64,000 nucleotides of DNA from DATCJU01 sp036562635 (GTDB taxonomy: Bacteria > Actinomycetota > Actinomycetes > Mycobacteriales > Pseudonocardiaceae), in NCBI GenBank assembly GCA_036562635.1, contig DATCJU010000099.1, positions 1 to 64,000 on the forward strand, written 5' to 3'. A model generated the notes under the pieces. The model was not told the DNA's origin and did no database searches. It saw only the letters and a list, made by a program, of their open reading frames with translations. The translations under genes were made by a program, and so were the position numbers. Of this stretch, positions 34,446 through 43,968 are shown one piece after another (position 1 is the first letter of the stretch; each line of letters starts with the position of its first letter).

Positions 34446-35804
34446 CTACAGCGAAGCGATCAGCCGCTCAACCCGCTCGTCGACCGCGCGGAACGGATCC
34501 TTGCACAGCACGGTCCGCTGCGCCTGGTCGTTCAGCTTCAGGTGCACCCAGTCGACGGTGAAGTCGCGACCGGCCGCCTGGGCCGCGGCGATGAAGTCAC
34601 CGCGCAGCTTGGCCCGGGTGGTCTGCGGCGGGGTGTCCTTGGCCGCCTCGATCTCCCCGTCGTCGGTCACCCGCTCGACCAGGCCCTTGCGCAGCAACAG
34701 GTCGTACAGACCCCGGCCCCGGCGGATGTCGTGGTAGGCCAGGTCGAGCTGGGCGATCCGTGGGCTGGACAGCTCCAGGTCGTGCTTGCGCCGGTAACGT
34801 TCGACCAGCCGCAGCTTGATGGCCCAGTCGATCTCCCGGTCGATCTTCGACAGGTCCTGCTGCTCGATGGCGTCCAGCGTCCGCCCCCACAGCTCGATGA
34901 CCCGGTCGGTGGTCGGGTCACTGCCGCGGGACGCCACGTGCTCCACCGCCCGGGCGTAGTACTCGCGCTGGATGTTCAGGGCCGAGGCCTCCCGCCCGCC
35001 GGCCAGACGCACCGGGCGGCGGCCGGTGAGGTCGTGGCTGATCTCCCGGATGGCCCGGATGGGGTTGTCCAGGGCGAAGTCCCGGAACTGCACCCCCTGC
35101 TCGATCATCTCCAGCACCAGGTTGGCGCTGCCCACCTTGAGCAGGGTGGTGACCTCGGACATGTTGGAGTCGCCGACGATCACGTGCAGCCGCCGGTAAC
35201 GCTCGGCGTCGGCGTGCGGCTCGTCCCGGGTGTTGATGATCGGGCGCGAGCGGGTGGTGGCGCTGGACACGCCCTCCCAGATGTGCTCGGCCCGTTGGGA
35301 CAGGCAGTACACCGCACCCCGCGGGGTCTGCAGCACCTTGCCCGCACCGCAGATGAGCTGCCGGGTCACCAGGAACGGCAGCAGGACGTCGGCGATGCGG
35401 GAGAACTCGCCGGCCCGCGCCACCAGGTAGTTCTCGTGACACCCGTAGGAGTTGCCCGCGGAGTCGGTGTTGTTCTTGAACAGGAAGATGTCCCCGCCGA
35501 TGCCCTCGTCGGCCAGTCGCCGCTCGGCGTCCACCAGCAGGTCCTCCAGGATCCGCTCACCGGCCTTGTCGTGCGTGACCAGCTGGACCAGGTCGTCGCA
35601 CTCCGCCGTGGCGTACTCCGGGTGTGACCCCACGTCCAGGTACAGCCGGGAGCCGTTCCGCAGGAACACGTTGGAGGACCGTCCCCAGGAAACCACGCGG
35701 CGGAACAAGTACCGCGCGACCTCGTCCGGCGACAGCCGGCGTTGACCGTGGAAGGTGCATGTGACACCGAACTCGGTCTCGATGCCGAAGATCCGCCGCT
35801 GCAT
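34446..35804 (-). CDS. pafA: Pup-protein ligase PafA
   Basis: PafA uses ATP to phosphorylate the C-terminal glutamate of Pup and couples it to target lysines. The 452-residue length matches the family. Signature blocks are IFGIETEFGV at the start (metal/ATP glutamate), GSRLYLDVGSHPEYATAE with the catalytic Asp, FLFKNNTDSAGNSYGCHENY, and INTRDEPHADAERYRRLHVIVGD. ATG 35804 has TACTGT six bases upstream, so the transcript is probably leaderless. It is divergent from the PAP2-DAGK gene (91 bases apart). A much longer upstream frame exists but would run through the divergent gene and is rejected. Confidence 0.97.
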   Translation of the reverse strand: MQRRIFGIETEFGVTCTFHGQRRLSPDEVARYLFRRVVSWGRSSNVFLRNGSRLYLDVGSHPEYATAECDDLVQLVTHDKAGERILEDLLVDAERRLADEGIGGDIFLFKNNTDSAGNSYGCHENYLVARAGEFSRIADVLLPFLVTRQLICGAGKVLQTPRGAVYCLSQRAEHIWEGVSSATTRSRPIINTRDEPHADAERYRRLHVIVGDSNMSEVTTLLKVGSANLVLEMIEQGVQFRDFALDNPIRAIREISHDLTGRRPVRLAGGREASALNIQREYYARAVEHVASRGSDPTTDRVIELWGRTLDAIEQQDLSKIDREIDWAIKLRLVERYRRKHDLELSSPRIAQLDLAYHDIRRGRGLYDLLLRKGLVERVTDDGEIEAAKDTPPQTTRAKLRGDFIAAAQAAGRDFTVDWVHLKLNDQAQRTVLCKDPFRAVDERVERLIASL

Positions 35805-35881
35805 GACTCCACAGTAGGCGCAATTCGCCGGTTGTACCCGCCGCCGTTCAGGGTCGGTTCGCCAGGCCGTCTCCACCCGGT

Positions 35882-35887
35882 TAGCGT
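35882..35887 (+). promoter_or_regulatory. -10 box for leaderless PAP2-DAGK gene
   Basis: TAGCGT lies seven bases before GTG 35895, so transcription should start at or next to the start codon. The same hexamer is the -10 of the acyl-CoA synthetase promoter. Confidence 0.4.
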
Positions 35888-35894
35888 CCGGAGT

Positions 35895-37388
35895 GTGCTG
35901 AAGTGGCTGCGTAGAGTGATCAGAAAGATCAACGAGGCGGACACCGCCCTCGTTCGCCGCAGCGCGAGGCTCCCCCGATCGGGTGTCGACCCGGGGTTGA
36001 AGACCCTCACCACCGCAGCCGACCACAGCATGGTGTGGTTCGCGATCGCTGCCGCACTGGCCACGCGCCGGGGCGTTACCCGTCGCGCCGCCCTGCGGGG
36101 CGTGGCGGCCGTCGGCGCGGCCAGTTGTGTCACCAACCTGGTCGCCAAACCGCTGTTCCCCCGGCGTCGTCCACCCGCCGAACTCATGCCGGTGCACCGC
36201 CGGCTGACCACCCCTCCGGGCTCCTCGTCCTTCCCCTCCGGACACGCCGCGTCCGCAGCGGCGTTCACCACGGCGGTGGCACTGGAGAAACCCGTGGCCG
36301 GGGCGTTGCTGGTCCCGCTCGCCACCGCTGTGGCCTACTCGCGGGTGCACACCGGGGTGCACTGGCCCAGCGACGTCGTGGCAGGGCTCATGCTCGGTGT
36401 CGGGACGGGGCTGGCCACCACGCGGTGGTGGCCGGTACGCCCGGAGACACCGGCCCTGGCCCGGCCCGGTACCCGGGTCGACCGACTGCCCCTCGGCGAG
36501 GGGCTGGTCGTCCTGGTCAACCCCGCCTCCGGCGATCCGGTGCACGACCCCGGACCGCAGCTGGCAGCCCACTGGCCCGCCGCGACGCTCGTCTATCCCG
36601 GCTCCGGTACGGACCTCGCGGACCGGTTGGAGGGGATCCTCGCCGCCGGGGACGGCCGGGTACGGGCGGTCGGTGTCGCCGGAGGTGACGGTTCGGTGGC
36701 CGCGGCGGCCACGGTCGCGGCGCGGCACGAACTGCCCCTCGTGGTGGTGCCGACCGGCACCCTGAACCACTTCGCCCGGGATCTGGGCGTGACCGACCCG
36801 GCCGACAGCGTCGCCGCGGTGCGCTCCGGGATGGCGGTGCGCGTGGACCTGGGAACCGTGTGGGTGGACGGCGCGGAACAGTACCGGTTCGTCAACACCG
36901 CCAGCCTGGGCGGCTACCCGGAGATGGTGCGGCTCCGGGAACGGTGGGCGCCACGCTGGGGTCGATGGCCGGCCGCAACCGCCGCCCTGCTGCGCGTACT
37001 GGCCGAGGCACGTCCCCTCACCGTCCTGCTGGACGGGAAGGAACACCGGGTGTGGCTGCTGTTCGTGGGCAACGGCGGCTACCAGCCCAAGGGGTTCGCG
37101 CCGAGCTGGCGACCACGACTGGACGACGGGTTGCTCGATATCAGGTACGTGCGGGCGGACGTACCGCTCTCCCGGCTACGGTTCGCCACGGCCGCACTCA
37201 CCGGGGCGTTGTTCCGCAGTCGCACCTACGTGCAGCAGGAACAGCAGCACCTGACGGTCGAGGTGCTCGGCGACCCGGTGGCACTGGCCTGTGACGGCGA
37301 GGTGCGCACCCGGGGCCGCACCTTCGTGTTCACCGCGCGGGAGACCACCCTGACGGTCTACCGCCCTGCGGGCGCCGAGCGCGGGTGA
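35895..37388 (+). CDS. PAP2 phosphatase-diacylglycerol kinase fusion protein
   Basis: A 497-residue two-domain protein. Residues 1-185 form a membrane PAP2 phosphatase with all three catalytic motifs: KPLFPRRRP, SSFPSGHAAS, and SRVHTGVHWPSDV. Residues about 200-490 form a diacylglycerol/sphingosine kinase domain with VVLVNPASG, VAGGDGSVAA and VPTGTLNHFARDLG. Fusing a lipid phosphatase and a lipid kinase suggests a handling step for phosphatidic acid, isoprenoid phosphates or related lipids at the membrane. The GTG at 35895 follows a TAGCGT box by seven bases. It is divergent from pafA and convergent with prcA. The fusion is seen in other actinobacteria. Confidence 0.85.
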   Translation: MLKWLRRVIRKINEADTALVRRSARLPRSGVDPGLKTLTTAADHSMVWFAIAAALATRRGVTRRAALRGVAAVGAASCVTNLVAKPLFPRRRPPAELMPVHRRLTTPPGSSSFPSGHAASAAAFTTAVALEKPVAGALLVPLATAVAYSRVHTGVHWPSDVVAGLMLGVGTGLATTRWWPVRPETPALARPGTRVDRLPLGEGLVVLVNPASGDPVHDPGPQLAAHWPAATLVYPGSGTDLADRLEGILAAGDGRVRAVGVAGGDGSVAAAATVAARHELPLVVVPTGTLNHFARDLGVTDPADSVAAVRSGMAVRVDLGTVWVDGAEQYRFVNTASLGGYPEMVRLRERWAPRWGRWPAATAALLRVLAEARPLTVLLDGKEHRVWLLFVGNGGYQPKGFAPSWRPRLDDGLLDIRYVRADVPLSRLRFATAALTGALFRSRTYVQQEQQHLTVEVLGDPVALACDGEVRTRGRTFVFTARETTLTVYRPAGAERG

Positions 37389-37413
37389 CACCCACCGCGG
37401 GCGCCCGCAGGGC
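37363..37413. terminator. Bidirectional terminator overlapping the fusion gene's stop
   Basis: Perfect 14-base arms 37363-37376 and 37400-37413. The left arm lies inside the coding sequence and the stop codon (37386-37388) sits in the 23-base loop. It also lies 12 bases beyond the prcA stop codon on the other strand. Confidence 0.6.
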
Positions 37414-37424
37414 GGGCGACGACA

Positions 37425-38246
37425 TCACGGGTACTCCGGGCTCCCGTTGCCCTCGGACGGGGACGGCGGCTCGGGGCGCTCGCCGTCCTGACTCGGCTCG
37501 GCGCCGCCGGACCCCGACCCGGCACCACCGGTACCCGACTCGGCGCCGCCGGAGCCGGCTCCGTCGTCGAGCAGCGCCTCCAACGCGGCACCGCGGATAC
37601 GACGGAACGCCCGGCGCGGACGGTGCCGGTCCAGCACCGCCACCTCCAACTGGTTCACTCCCAGCCGCTCACCGTTGTTCACCGCGCCGAGGGCCTGCAC
37701 GGCGACCCGTATCGCCTCCCCCAGCTCCATGCCCTCGCGGTAGGCCTCCCGCAGCGAGTTGGAGATGGTCTCGGCCTGGCCGCCCATGACCACGAAGTTC
37801 GGCTCGTCGGTCACCGAGCCGTCGTAGGTGAGGCGGAAGAGCTGGTCCTGGCCCAGGCTGTCCCCCACCTCGGCGACGCACATCTCCACCTCGTACGGCT
37901 TGGGCTGCTCGGTGAAGATGACGCCGAGGGTCTGGGCGTAGACGTTGGCCAGCTGCCGCCCGGTGACGTCCCGGCGGTCGTAGCTGTAACCCCGCAGGTC
38001 GGCGAACCGGATACCGGCCTGCCGCAGGTTCTCGAACTCGCTGTACCGCCCGACGGCGGCGAAACCGATCCGGTCGTAGATCTCGGAGACCTTGTTCAGG
38101 GTGGTCGAGCGGTTCTCGGCGACGAACAGCACACCCCCGGCGTAGGTCAGGACAGCCACGCTGCGACCACGCGCGATGCCTTTGCGGGCGTACTCCGACT
38201 TGTCCCGCATCAGCTGCTCGGGTGATGCGTAGAACGGGATCGTCAC
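37425..38246 (-). CDS. prcA: Proteasome subunit alpha
   Basis: PrcA forms the two outer rings of the 20S core and gates substrate entry. The 273-residue protein starts TIPFYASPEQLMRDKSEYARKG, the bacterial alpha signature, and keeps RSVAVLTYAGGVLFVAENRS and GGQAETISNSL. A Gly/Ser/Pro/Glu-rich tail of about 45 residues (from about 228) makes it somewhat longer than mycobacterial PrcA. GTG 38246 has AGGAG seven bases upstream. It starts 97 bases after the prcB stop codon, with a hairpin between, instead of the tight coupling common in this pair. Confidence 0.96.
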   Translation of the reverse strand: MTIPFYASPEQLMRDKSEYARKGIARGRSVAVLTYAGGVLFVAENRSTTLNKVSEIYDRIGFAAVGRYSEFENLRQAGIRFADLRGYSYDRRDVTGRQLANVYAQTLGVIFTEQPKPYEVEMCVAEVGDSLGQDQLFRLTYDGSVTDEPNFVVMGGQAETISNSLREAYREGMELGEAIRVAVQALGAVNNGERLGVNQLEVAVLDRHRPRRAFRRIRGAALEALLDDGAGSGGAESGTGGAGSGSGGAEPSQDGERPEPPSPSEGNGSPEYP

Positions 38247-38309
38247 AGCAGCGCTCCTGACAAGCTCGAACGGACGGGGGTTGGCGTGGGAACGAACTCA
38301 CAACCGGAT

Positions 38310-38335
38310 GGGGCCGACCTCCTGCGGTCGGCCCC
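38310..38335 (-). terminator. Hairpin between prcB and prcA
   Basis: A perfect 10-base GC stem (38310-38319 with 38326-38335) and a 6-base loop lie 8 bases beyond the prcB stop and 63 before the prcA start. Inside an operon it may act as a partial terminator or an RNA-stabilising hairpin. Confidence 0.5.
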
Positions 38336-38343
38336 GTCGGGTC

Positions 38344-39189
38344 TCAGCCGCCGGGCCGCTCCCGGCGCGCGGCCACCACGGCCTCGGTGACCGCGGCGAC
38401 CTCCTCCTCGGGCAGTCGCACCGCGCCCTCGGCGGTGATGGTGACGACCACGGGGTAGATCCCGCGGTGCAGGTCGGGCCCGCCGGTGGCGGTGTCGTCG
38501 TCCGCCGCGTCGTACAGGGCCTCGACCGCGGTCCGCACCGCGGTGTCCACGTCGGCGTCCGGCTCGTACCGCTTCTTCAGCGCCGACTTGGCGAACAGCG
38601 ATCCGGAGCCCACCGCGTGGTAGCCGGCGGCCTCCTCGAACCGACCGCCGGTGATGTCGTAGGAGATGATCCGCCCGGCCCGGTCGGGGTCGGGGGCGTC
38701 CAGGTCGTAACCGACGAACAGCGGCAGCACCGCCAGGCCCATCATCGCGCCGTCGAGATTGCCGCGCAGCATGCTGGCCAGGCGGTTCGCCTTGCCGTCC
38801 AGCGACAACGGCACGCCCTCGAGCTTCTCGTAGTGCTGCAGCTCCACCGCGAACAGCCGCGCCATCTCGATACCGACGCCGGCGGTACCCGCGATGCCCA
38901 CCGCCGAGTACTCGTCGGTGACGAACACCTTCTCGATGTCCCGTTGGGCGATCAGGTTCCCCATGGTGGCCCGCCGGTCACCGGCGATGACCACTCCACC
39001 ACGGCAGGTCAGCGCGACGATGGTGGTGCCGTGCGGAGCCTCCACGTACCCCTCCGGCAACGCACGCCGTCCCGGCAGCAGCTCCGGAGCGGCCATGCGG
39101 AGAAACTCGGTGAACGAAGAAGTGCCCGGAACGAGGAATGCCGCTGGCAGCGCCCCAGCGCGCTGGGGCCGGACCGAGGTGTGTTCCAT
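38344..39189 (-). CDS. prcB: Proteasome subunit beta
   Basis: PrcB forms the catalytic inner rings of the 20S proteasome. The 281-residue precursor has a propeptide of 54 residues; cleavage in APHG-TTIVAL exposes Thr55 as nucleophile. The catalytic Lys/Asp surroundings GGVVIAGDRRATMGNLIAQRDIEKV and the typical GTAGVGIEMARLF follow. The ATG at 39189 is chosen over a frame reaching 39270, since MEHTSVRPQ.. matches family propeptides. Its ribosome-binding site is weak (AGGAG about 13 bases upstream). It lies 87 bases after pup and is followed by a hairpin before prcA. Confidence 0.96.
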   Translation of the reverse strand: MEHTSVRPQRAGALPAAFLVPGTSSFTEFLRMAAPELLPGRRALPEGYVEAPHGTTIVALTCRGGVVIAGDRRATMGNLIAQRDIEKVFVTDEYSAVGIAGTAGVGIEMARLFAVELQHYEKLEGVPLSLDGKANRLASMLRGNLDGAMMGLAVLPLFVGYDLDAPDPDRAGRIISYDITGGRFEEAAGYHAVGSGSLFAKSALKKRYEPDADVDTAVRTAVEALYDAADDDTATGGPDLHRGIYPVVVTITAEGAVRLPEEEVAAVTEAVVAARRERPGG

Positions 39190-39276
39190 CGGCTGGATCC
39201 GTCTCCTGATCGCTTGTCGGGATGGCATGCGCGGGCGGGCCGCCCCGACCCGGGGCGGTCCGCACCACACCTGGTG

Positions 39277-39471
39277 TTACTCGCCGCCCTTCTGCACGTA
39301 GGCGCGAACGAAGTCCTCGGCGTTCTCCTCGAGGACGTCGTCGATCTCGTCCAGGATGGCGTCGACGTCCTCACCCAGCTTCTCGCGGCGTTCCTGGCCT
39401 GCCGGCGCGGTCTCCAGCGCCTCGTCGTCGCCGTCGCCACCACCGTGCCGCTGTACCTTCTCCTGCGACAT
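39277..39471 (-). CDS. pup: Prokaryotic ubiquitin-like protein Pup, GGE form
   Basis: Pup is a disordered 64-residue tag that PafA joins by its C-terminal glutamate to lysines of proteins bound for the proteasome. The sequence has the usual acidic, helical second half (REKLGEDVDAILDEIDDVLEEN, then FVRAYVQKGGE). The last codon is GAG followed by TAA, so the protein is made with Glu64 and does not need the deamidation step that GGQ-ending Pups get from Dop. ATG 39471 has GGGAGG upstream. A possible -10 (TAATGT, 39503-39508) could drive pup separately from dop, whose stop codon is 106 bases upstream. Confidence 0.96.
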   Translation of the reverse strand: MSQEKVQRHGGGDGDDEALETAPAGQERREKLGEDVDAILDEIDDVLEENAEDFVRAYVQKGGE

Positions 39472-39502
39472 CTCGCCTCCCGGGTCGGTGGACCTACCAT
39501 GA

Positions 39503-39508
39503 ACATTA
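39503..39508 (-). promoter_or_regulatory. Candidate -10 box for pup-prcB
   Basis: TAATGT on the minus strand lies between dop and pup, about 32 bases before the pup start codon. No good -35 is seen, so this is a weak call. Confidence 0.3.
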
Positions 39509-39577
39509 CCCACTGCGGCCACCGGGCGTCTCGTGTCACTCGAGGGCGGGTCGAGGTCCCGTCGACCCGGTTCCCGG

Positions 39578-41077
39578 TCAGCCCCTGGTCAGGGCCTCCA
39601 CCAGCTCCTCGGCGGTTTCGGACGCCTCCAGCAACTGGCCCACGTGCGCCTTGGTACCCCGCAGCGGTTCCAGCGTCGGAATTCGCACCAGGGATTCCCG
39701 CCCCAGGTCGAAGATGACCGAGTCCCACGACGCCGCGGCGACCGCGTTGGGGTAACGCTCCAGGCAGCGCCCTCGGAAGTAGGCCCTGGTGTCCTCCGGC
39801 GGGGTGGTGATGGCCGCCTGCACCTCCTCCTCGCTGACCAGGCGGCGCATCGACCCCCGGGCCACCAGTCGGTTGTACAGCCCCTTGTCCAGCCGGACGT
39901 CGGAGTACTGCAGGTCGATCATCTGCAGCCGCGGCGAGGCCCAGCCCAGGCCGTCCCGGGCCCGGTAGCCCTCCAGCAGACGCAGCTTGGCCGGCCAGTC
40001 CAGGCGGTCCGCACACTCCATCGGGTCCCGGCGCAGCGCGTCCAGCACCTCGCCCCACACCCGCAGCACCTCCAGGGCGGTGCGGTCGGCACCGGTGCGC
40101 TCGGCGTGCGCCGTCGCCCGCTCGTGGTAGGCCGCCTGGATGTCCAGCCCGGTGAACCTGCGTCCGTCGGCGAGCTCGACGGTGGTCTTCAACGTGGGGT
40201 CGTGGCTGATCCGGTGCACGGAGCGCACCGGGTCGGCCAGCCGCAGGTCGTCCAGCCGGACCCCGTCCTCGATCATGTCCAGGACCAGGGCGGTGCTGCC
40301 CAGCTTGAGGTAGGTGGCGTACTCGGCGAGGTTCGCGTCGCCGATGATCACGTGCAGTCGGCGGTACTTGTCGGCGTCCGCGTGCGGTTCGTCCCGGGTG
40401 TTGATGATCCCCCGCTTGAGGGTGGTCTCCAGTCCGACCTCCACCTCGATGTAGTCGGCGCGCTGGGAGAGCTGGAAGCCGGCTTCCTCCCCCGCGGGCC
40501 CGATGCCGACCCGGCCGGCACCGCACACGACCTGCCGGGAGACGAAGAACGGGATCAACCCGGCGATGACCGCGGTGAACGGCGTGCTGCGCGCCATCAG
40601 GTAGTTCTCGTGCGCGCCGTAGCTGGCGCCCTTGCCGTCCACGTTGTTCTTGTAGAGCTGGACACGCGGCTGACCGGGCACGGTGGCGGCGCGCATGGCG
40701 GCCTGCTCCATCACCCGCTCCCCGGCCTTGTCCCAGATCACCACGTCCCGCGGATTGGTGACCTCGGGCGTGGAGTACTCCGGGTGCGCGTGGTCGACGT
40801 ACAGACGCGCACCGTTGGTCAGGATCACGTTCGCCGCGCCCAGATCCTCGACGTCGGGGTCCGAGGGGGGCACCCCGGGAGCACCCAGGTCGAACCCGCG
40901 GGCGTCGCGCAGCGGCGACTCCACCTCGTAGTCCCAGCGCGCCCGACGCGCCCGGGGCACCTCGGCTGCTGCCGCATACGCCAGCACGACCTGCGTGGAG
41001 GTCAGTACGGGGTTCGCGGTCGCGTCTCCCGGCACCGCGATGCCGTACTCCACCTCGGTTCCCATGATCCGCCGCAT
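39578..41077 (-). CDS. dop: Depupylase/Pup deamidase Dop
   Basis: Dop is a PafA homologue that cleaves the isopeptide bond between Pup and substrate, and in many species deamidates Pup-Gln. The 499-residue protein reads MRRIMGTEVEYGI at the start, has the Dop-specific insertion before AANVILTNGARLYVDHAHPEYSTPE (with the catalytic Asp), then LYKNNVDGKGASYGAHENY and INTRDEPHADADKYRRLHVIIGDANL. ATG 41077 follows TACGCT by six bases, exactly as in metH. Because Pup here ends in Glu, depupylation should be its main activity. It heads the dop-pup-prcB-prcA block. Confidence 0.97.
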   Translation of the reverse strand: MRRIMGTEVEYGIAVPGDATANPVLTSTQVVLAYAAAAEVPRARRARWDYEVESPLRDARGFDLGAPGVPPSDPDVEDLGAANVILTNGARLYVDHAHPEYSTPEVTNPRDVVIWDKAGERVMEQAAMRAATVPGQPRVQLYKNNVDGKGASYGAHENYLMARSTPFTAVIAGLIPFFVSRQVVCGAGRVGIGPAGEEAGFQLSQRADYIEVEVGLETTLKRGIINTRDEPHADADKYRRLHVIIGDANLAEYATYLKLGSTALVLDMIEDGVRLDDLRLADPVRSVHRISHDPTLKTTVELADGRRFTGLDIQAAYHERATAHAERTGADRTALEVLRVWGEVLDALRRDPMECADRLDWPAKLRLLEGYRARDGLGWASPRLQMIDLQYSDVRLDKGLYNRLVARGSMRRLVSEEEVQAAITTPPEDTRAYFRGRCLERYPNAVAAASWDSVIFDLGRESLVRIPTLEPLRGTKAHVGQLLEASETAEELVEALTRG

Positions 41078-41212
41078 GCTCCCAGCGTACGGGCCCGGCA
41101 CGGGTACTCACCGCCGTCCGGCTCGGCAGACCACCCGGTTGCCACCTCGGTGGGCCGTGGGCGCGCATCCGGTTTCCGCCCCAAGGACCAGAGTGCGCGC
41201 CCACCTTCGGGC

Positions 41213-43746
41213 TCACTCCCCGGCCAGGGCCACGGCCGGGGCGACACGAGCCGCCGCCCTGGCCGGGACCGCTGCGGCCAGTACGGTCAGCAGCAGCACC
41301 GCGGCGGCCCCGACCACCACCGCCGTCGGTGGCGCGGTGGGGGTGACGGTCAGTCCCATGACGAACGGGGTGAGCCATGCGTAGAACACGCCCAGCGCAC
41401 CGCCGCCGAGCAGACCGACCCCGGCCAGCAGCAGCGCCTCGGCGATCACGCCGTAACGCATGCCGGCGACGGTGACCCCGAGCGCACGACGCAGGGCCAG
41501 TTCACGACGCCGCTCCCGCACCGAGACCGCCAGGGTGGTGCCGATGCCGGCGACCGCGACCGCGACGGACAGTCCCAGCAGCGTGGCGAACAGGATGCCG
41601 ATCAGCTGCAGCTGTTCCCGGGCCTGCGCGTCCGCCTCGCCCCCGATCCGCGCCACCACCGTCGGGGCGTCGGACGACGCGGACAGCACCGCGTCCCGGT
41701 AGGCGGCAGGATCGGCGTCGGGATGCAACGACACCAGCACCGACGTGGGCGGTCCCACCGGTGTTTCCTGGGAACCGACGAACAGTACGGAGACGCCCGG
41801 CAGCACCGAGGTGGGCAGCTCCCCGGCGTAACGGACCGTCCGTGACCCGTCGGGAAGTCCCTCGACGGTGAACCGGTCCCCGACGGACAGGCGGAGCGAA
41901 CGCGCCCAGCCTCGGCCGAGCAACGCGGCGTCCGTCCCGAAGTCCGCCAGGGCCGTCTCCGCCATCCCGGCGCGGAGCAGCACTCCCCGCATCGCCTCCG
42001 GCTCGGCGCTGGCCACCGCCACCGGCGTCGCCTTGCCGTGGACCGGCAGCACGGCCCGGCCGGTATGCACCACGGCGGCAGCCGCCACCCGCGGATCGGC
42101 ACCGGCCGCCTGCAGCGTGGCCGACGGCAGGGGGCGGTTCCCGCTGTCGAAGACCACGACATCGGGCCGGGGCAGGTCCTCGGTGACCACGGCCTTCGTG
42201 ATCCCGCCCATGACGGTCAGACCGAAGGTGATCAGGGCGCTCGCCGCGACCAGGGGCAGGGCCACGGACGCGGAGCGGTGGGGCACCCGGCGTACCTCCA
42301 GCGCGGCCAGGCGCCAGGTGAGCCCACCGATCGGACGGACCAACGCACCGAACAACCGGCTCAGCCCGGGCACCACGACCGGCCCGAGGATCCAGAACAG
42401 GCCGGCCACCGCGGCGATAGCCGACATCAGCACGACCGCCAGCGCCGCGGTGGAGCCCCTCAGGGCTCCGGCGGCCAGGGCCAGGACCACCGCGCCTGCG
42501 GTGACCAGCAGGCCCCGGATCAGGCGACCCCGGGGCAGCGCCCGTTCGGGGGGCGGCTCCTCGGCGTCGCGCAGCGCCGCCAGCGGAGCCACTCCGCAGG
42601 CCGCCAACGCGGGACGGAGAGCGGCCGCCGTGCCGAACCCGGCGGACAGCAGGACCGCCGTCGCCACGTATCCCGCCGCAGGCAGCGGTCGGGGCTCCAG
42701 GGCGACCACTCCCATCAGCAGTGACACCCCGGTGACGTCCAGCAACCGGGCCAGCCCCACGGCGAACGGCCCGCCCAGCAGGGCACCGAGCAGCCCACAG
42801 ACCGCCCCGGTGACCCCAGCCTCCACGAGCCGACCGACGACCAGGGTTCCCCGCTGGGCACCGAGGCAGCGCAGCAGCGCCGTCTCCCGTTGCCGCTGCA
42901 GGTAGACGGCGCGGAAGGTGGCCGCGGCGACGAACATCGCGGTCGCCAGGGCGAGGACGCTGAACAGCAGGAAGATGCTGACGCCGCTCTCCCTGGCCTG
43001 CTGCTCGGAGGCGTTGACCGCCGCAGCGGTCCGCACGGCCACCCCGGCCCCGGCCGTCTGAAGCACCTCGGCCTGCATCGTGGCCGGGTCGTGCCCCGGC
43101 TGGAGCACCAGGTGGATCCCGTGGAGCACCGGATCGGTGTCCACCCGCGCGGCCAGCTCGGGCACCCCCACCAGCTCCGGCCGCTCCCCCAGGGCACCGC
43201 GCAGGCTGATCCCGGAGACGGTCACGGGGAAGGCCCGACCCTCCACGTCGGCCACCAGCACCGTGCTGCCGGGCCGCAGGTCGTACCGGTGTGCGGTAAC
43301 CCGGTCGACGGCGATCTCGTCCGGAGCCTGCGGGGCCCGCCCCTCCGCCACGGGGAACCGGCGCAGCCCCGACTCGGGCTGTTCGACGTCCAGGACGGCC
43401 CGGTCGGTCAGTCCGGCCCGGCCGTTCTCGACGAGCAGGTCCAGCTCCACCCGCTGTACCGGCACCACCCGCTGCACCCCGGGGAGACCCTCGAGACGCT
43501 GGGCCACCGCGACCAGATCCACCTGGTCCTCCTGGAGCGACCCCGGGCACGCTCGACGACCAGGTCGACCGCGTCCGGCACCCGGGGTGCGCCTTGGACG
43601 GCGGCACGCCGGAACGCGTCGGTGAGCAACAGGGACGCCACCAGGCAGGCGAAGCCCACCACCAGGGCCACTCCGGGCAGCAGGGCCCGCCCCGGCCGGT
43701 GGCGCAGCTCGGCCACGCTCAGACGGAGCGGAGTCAGCAGGTTCAC
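41213..43746 (-). pseudogene. FtsX-type ABC transporter permease, frameshifted
   Basis: A large MacB/FtsX-like permease of about 845 codons if intact. The N-terminal part (LLTPLRLSVAELRHRPGRALLP, then a membrane helix) is read from GTG 43746, which has GGGAGG upstream, to VDLVVERARG. The rest (QEDQVDLVAVAQRLEGLPG onward) is in another frame and carries both FtsX membrane domains (around SIFLLFSVLALATAMFVAAA and AREQLQLIGILFATLLGLSV). The switch occurs at a short C run, plus-strand 43541-43544. One extra base there would restore a single frame. It is either a true inactivating deletion or a sequencing error. No ATP-binding subunit is adjacent. Confidence 0.8.
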
Positions 43747-43968
43747 GCCGTTCGTCCTCCCCCAGGTCACCGTGGCACTCGGACGCCACATCGCACAGCT
43801 CCGACCCAGGAGGAAGTTAGGACCGGCCCGTGTGCACCGGCATCGGTCGACGGTCGCGGCTTCGGATCACCCCCTGGTCGCAGTGGCACCCCGACCGAAG
43901 GACGATCACCTCATCCCCGAGGACGAGGGGACGCGACGTGCGGCACCCTCGGGTGGGACGATCCCGGG

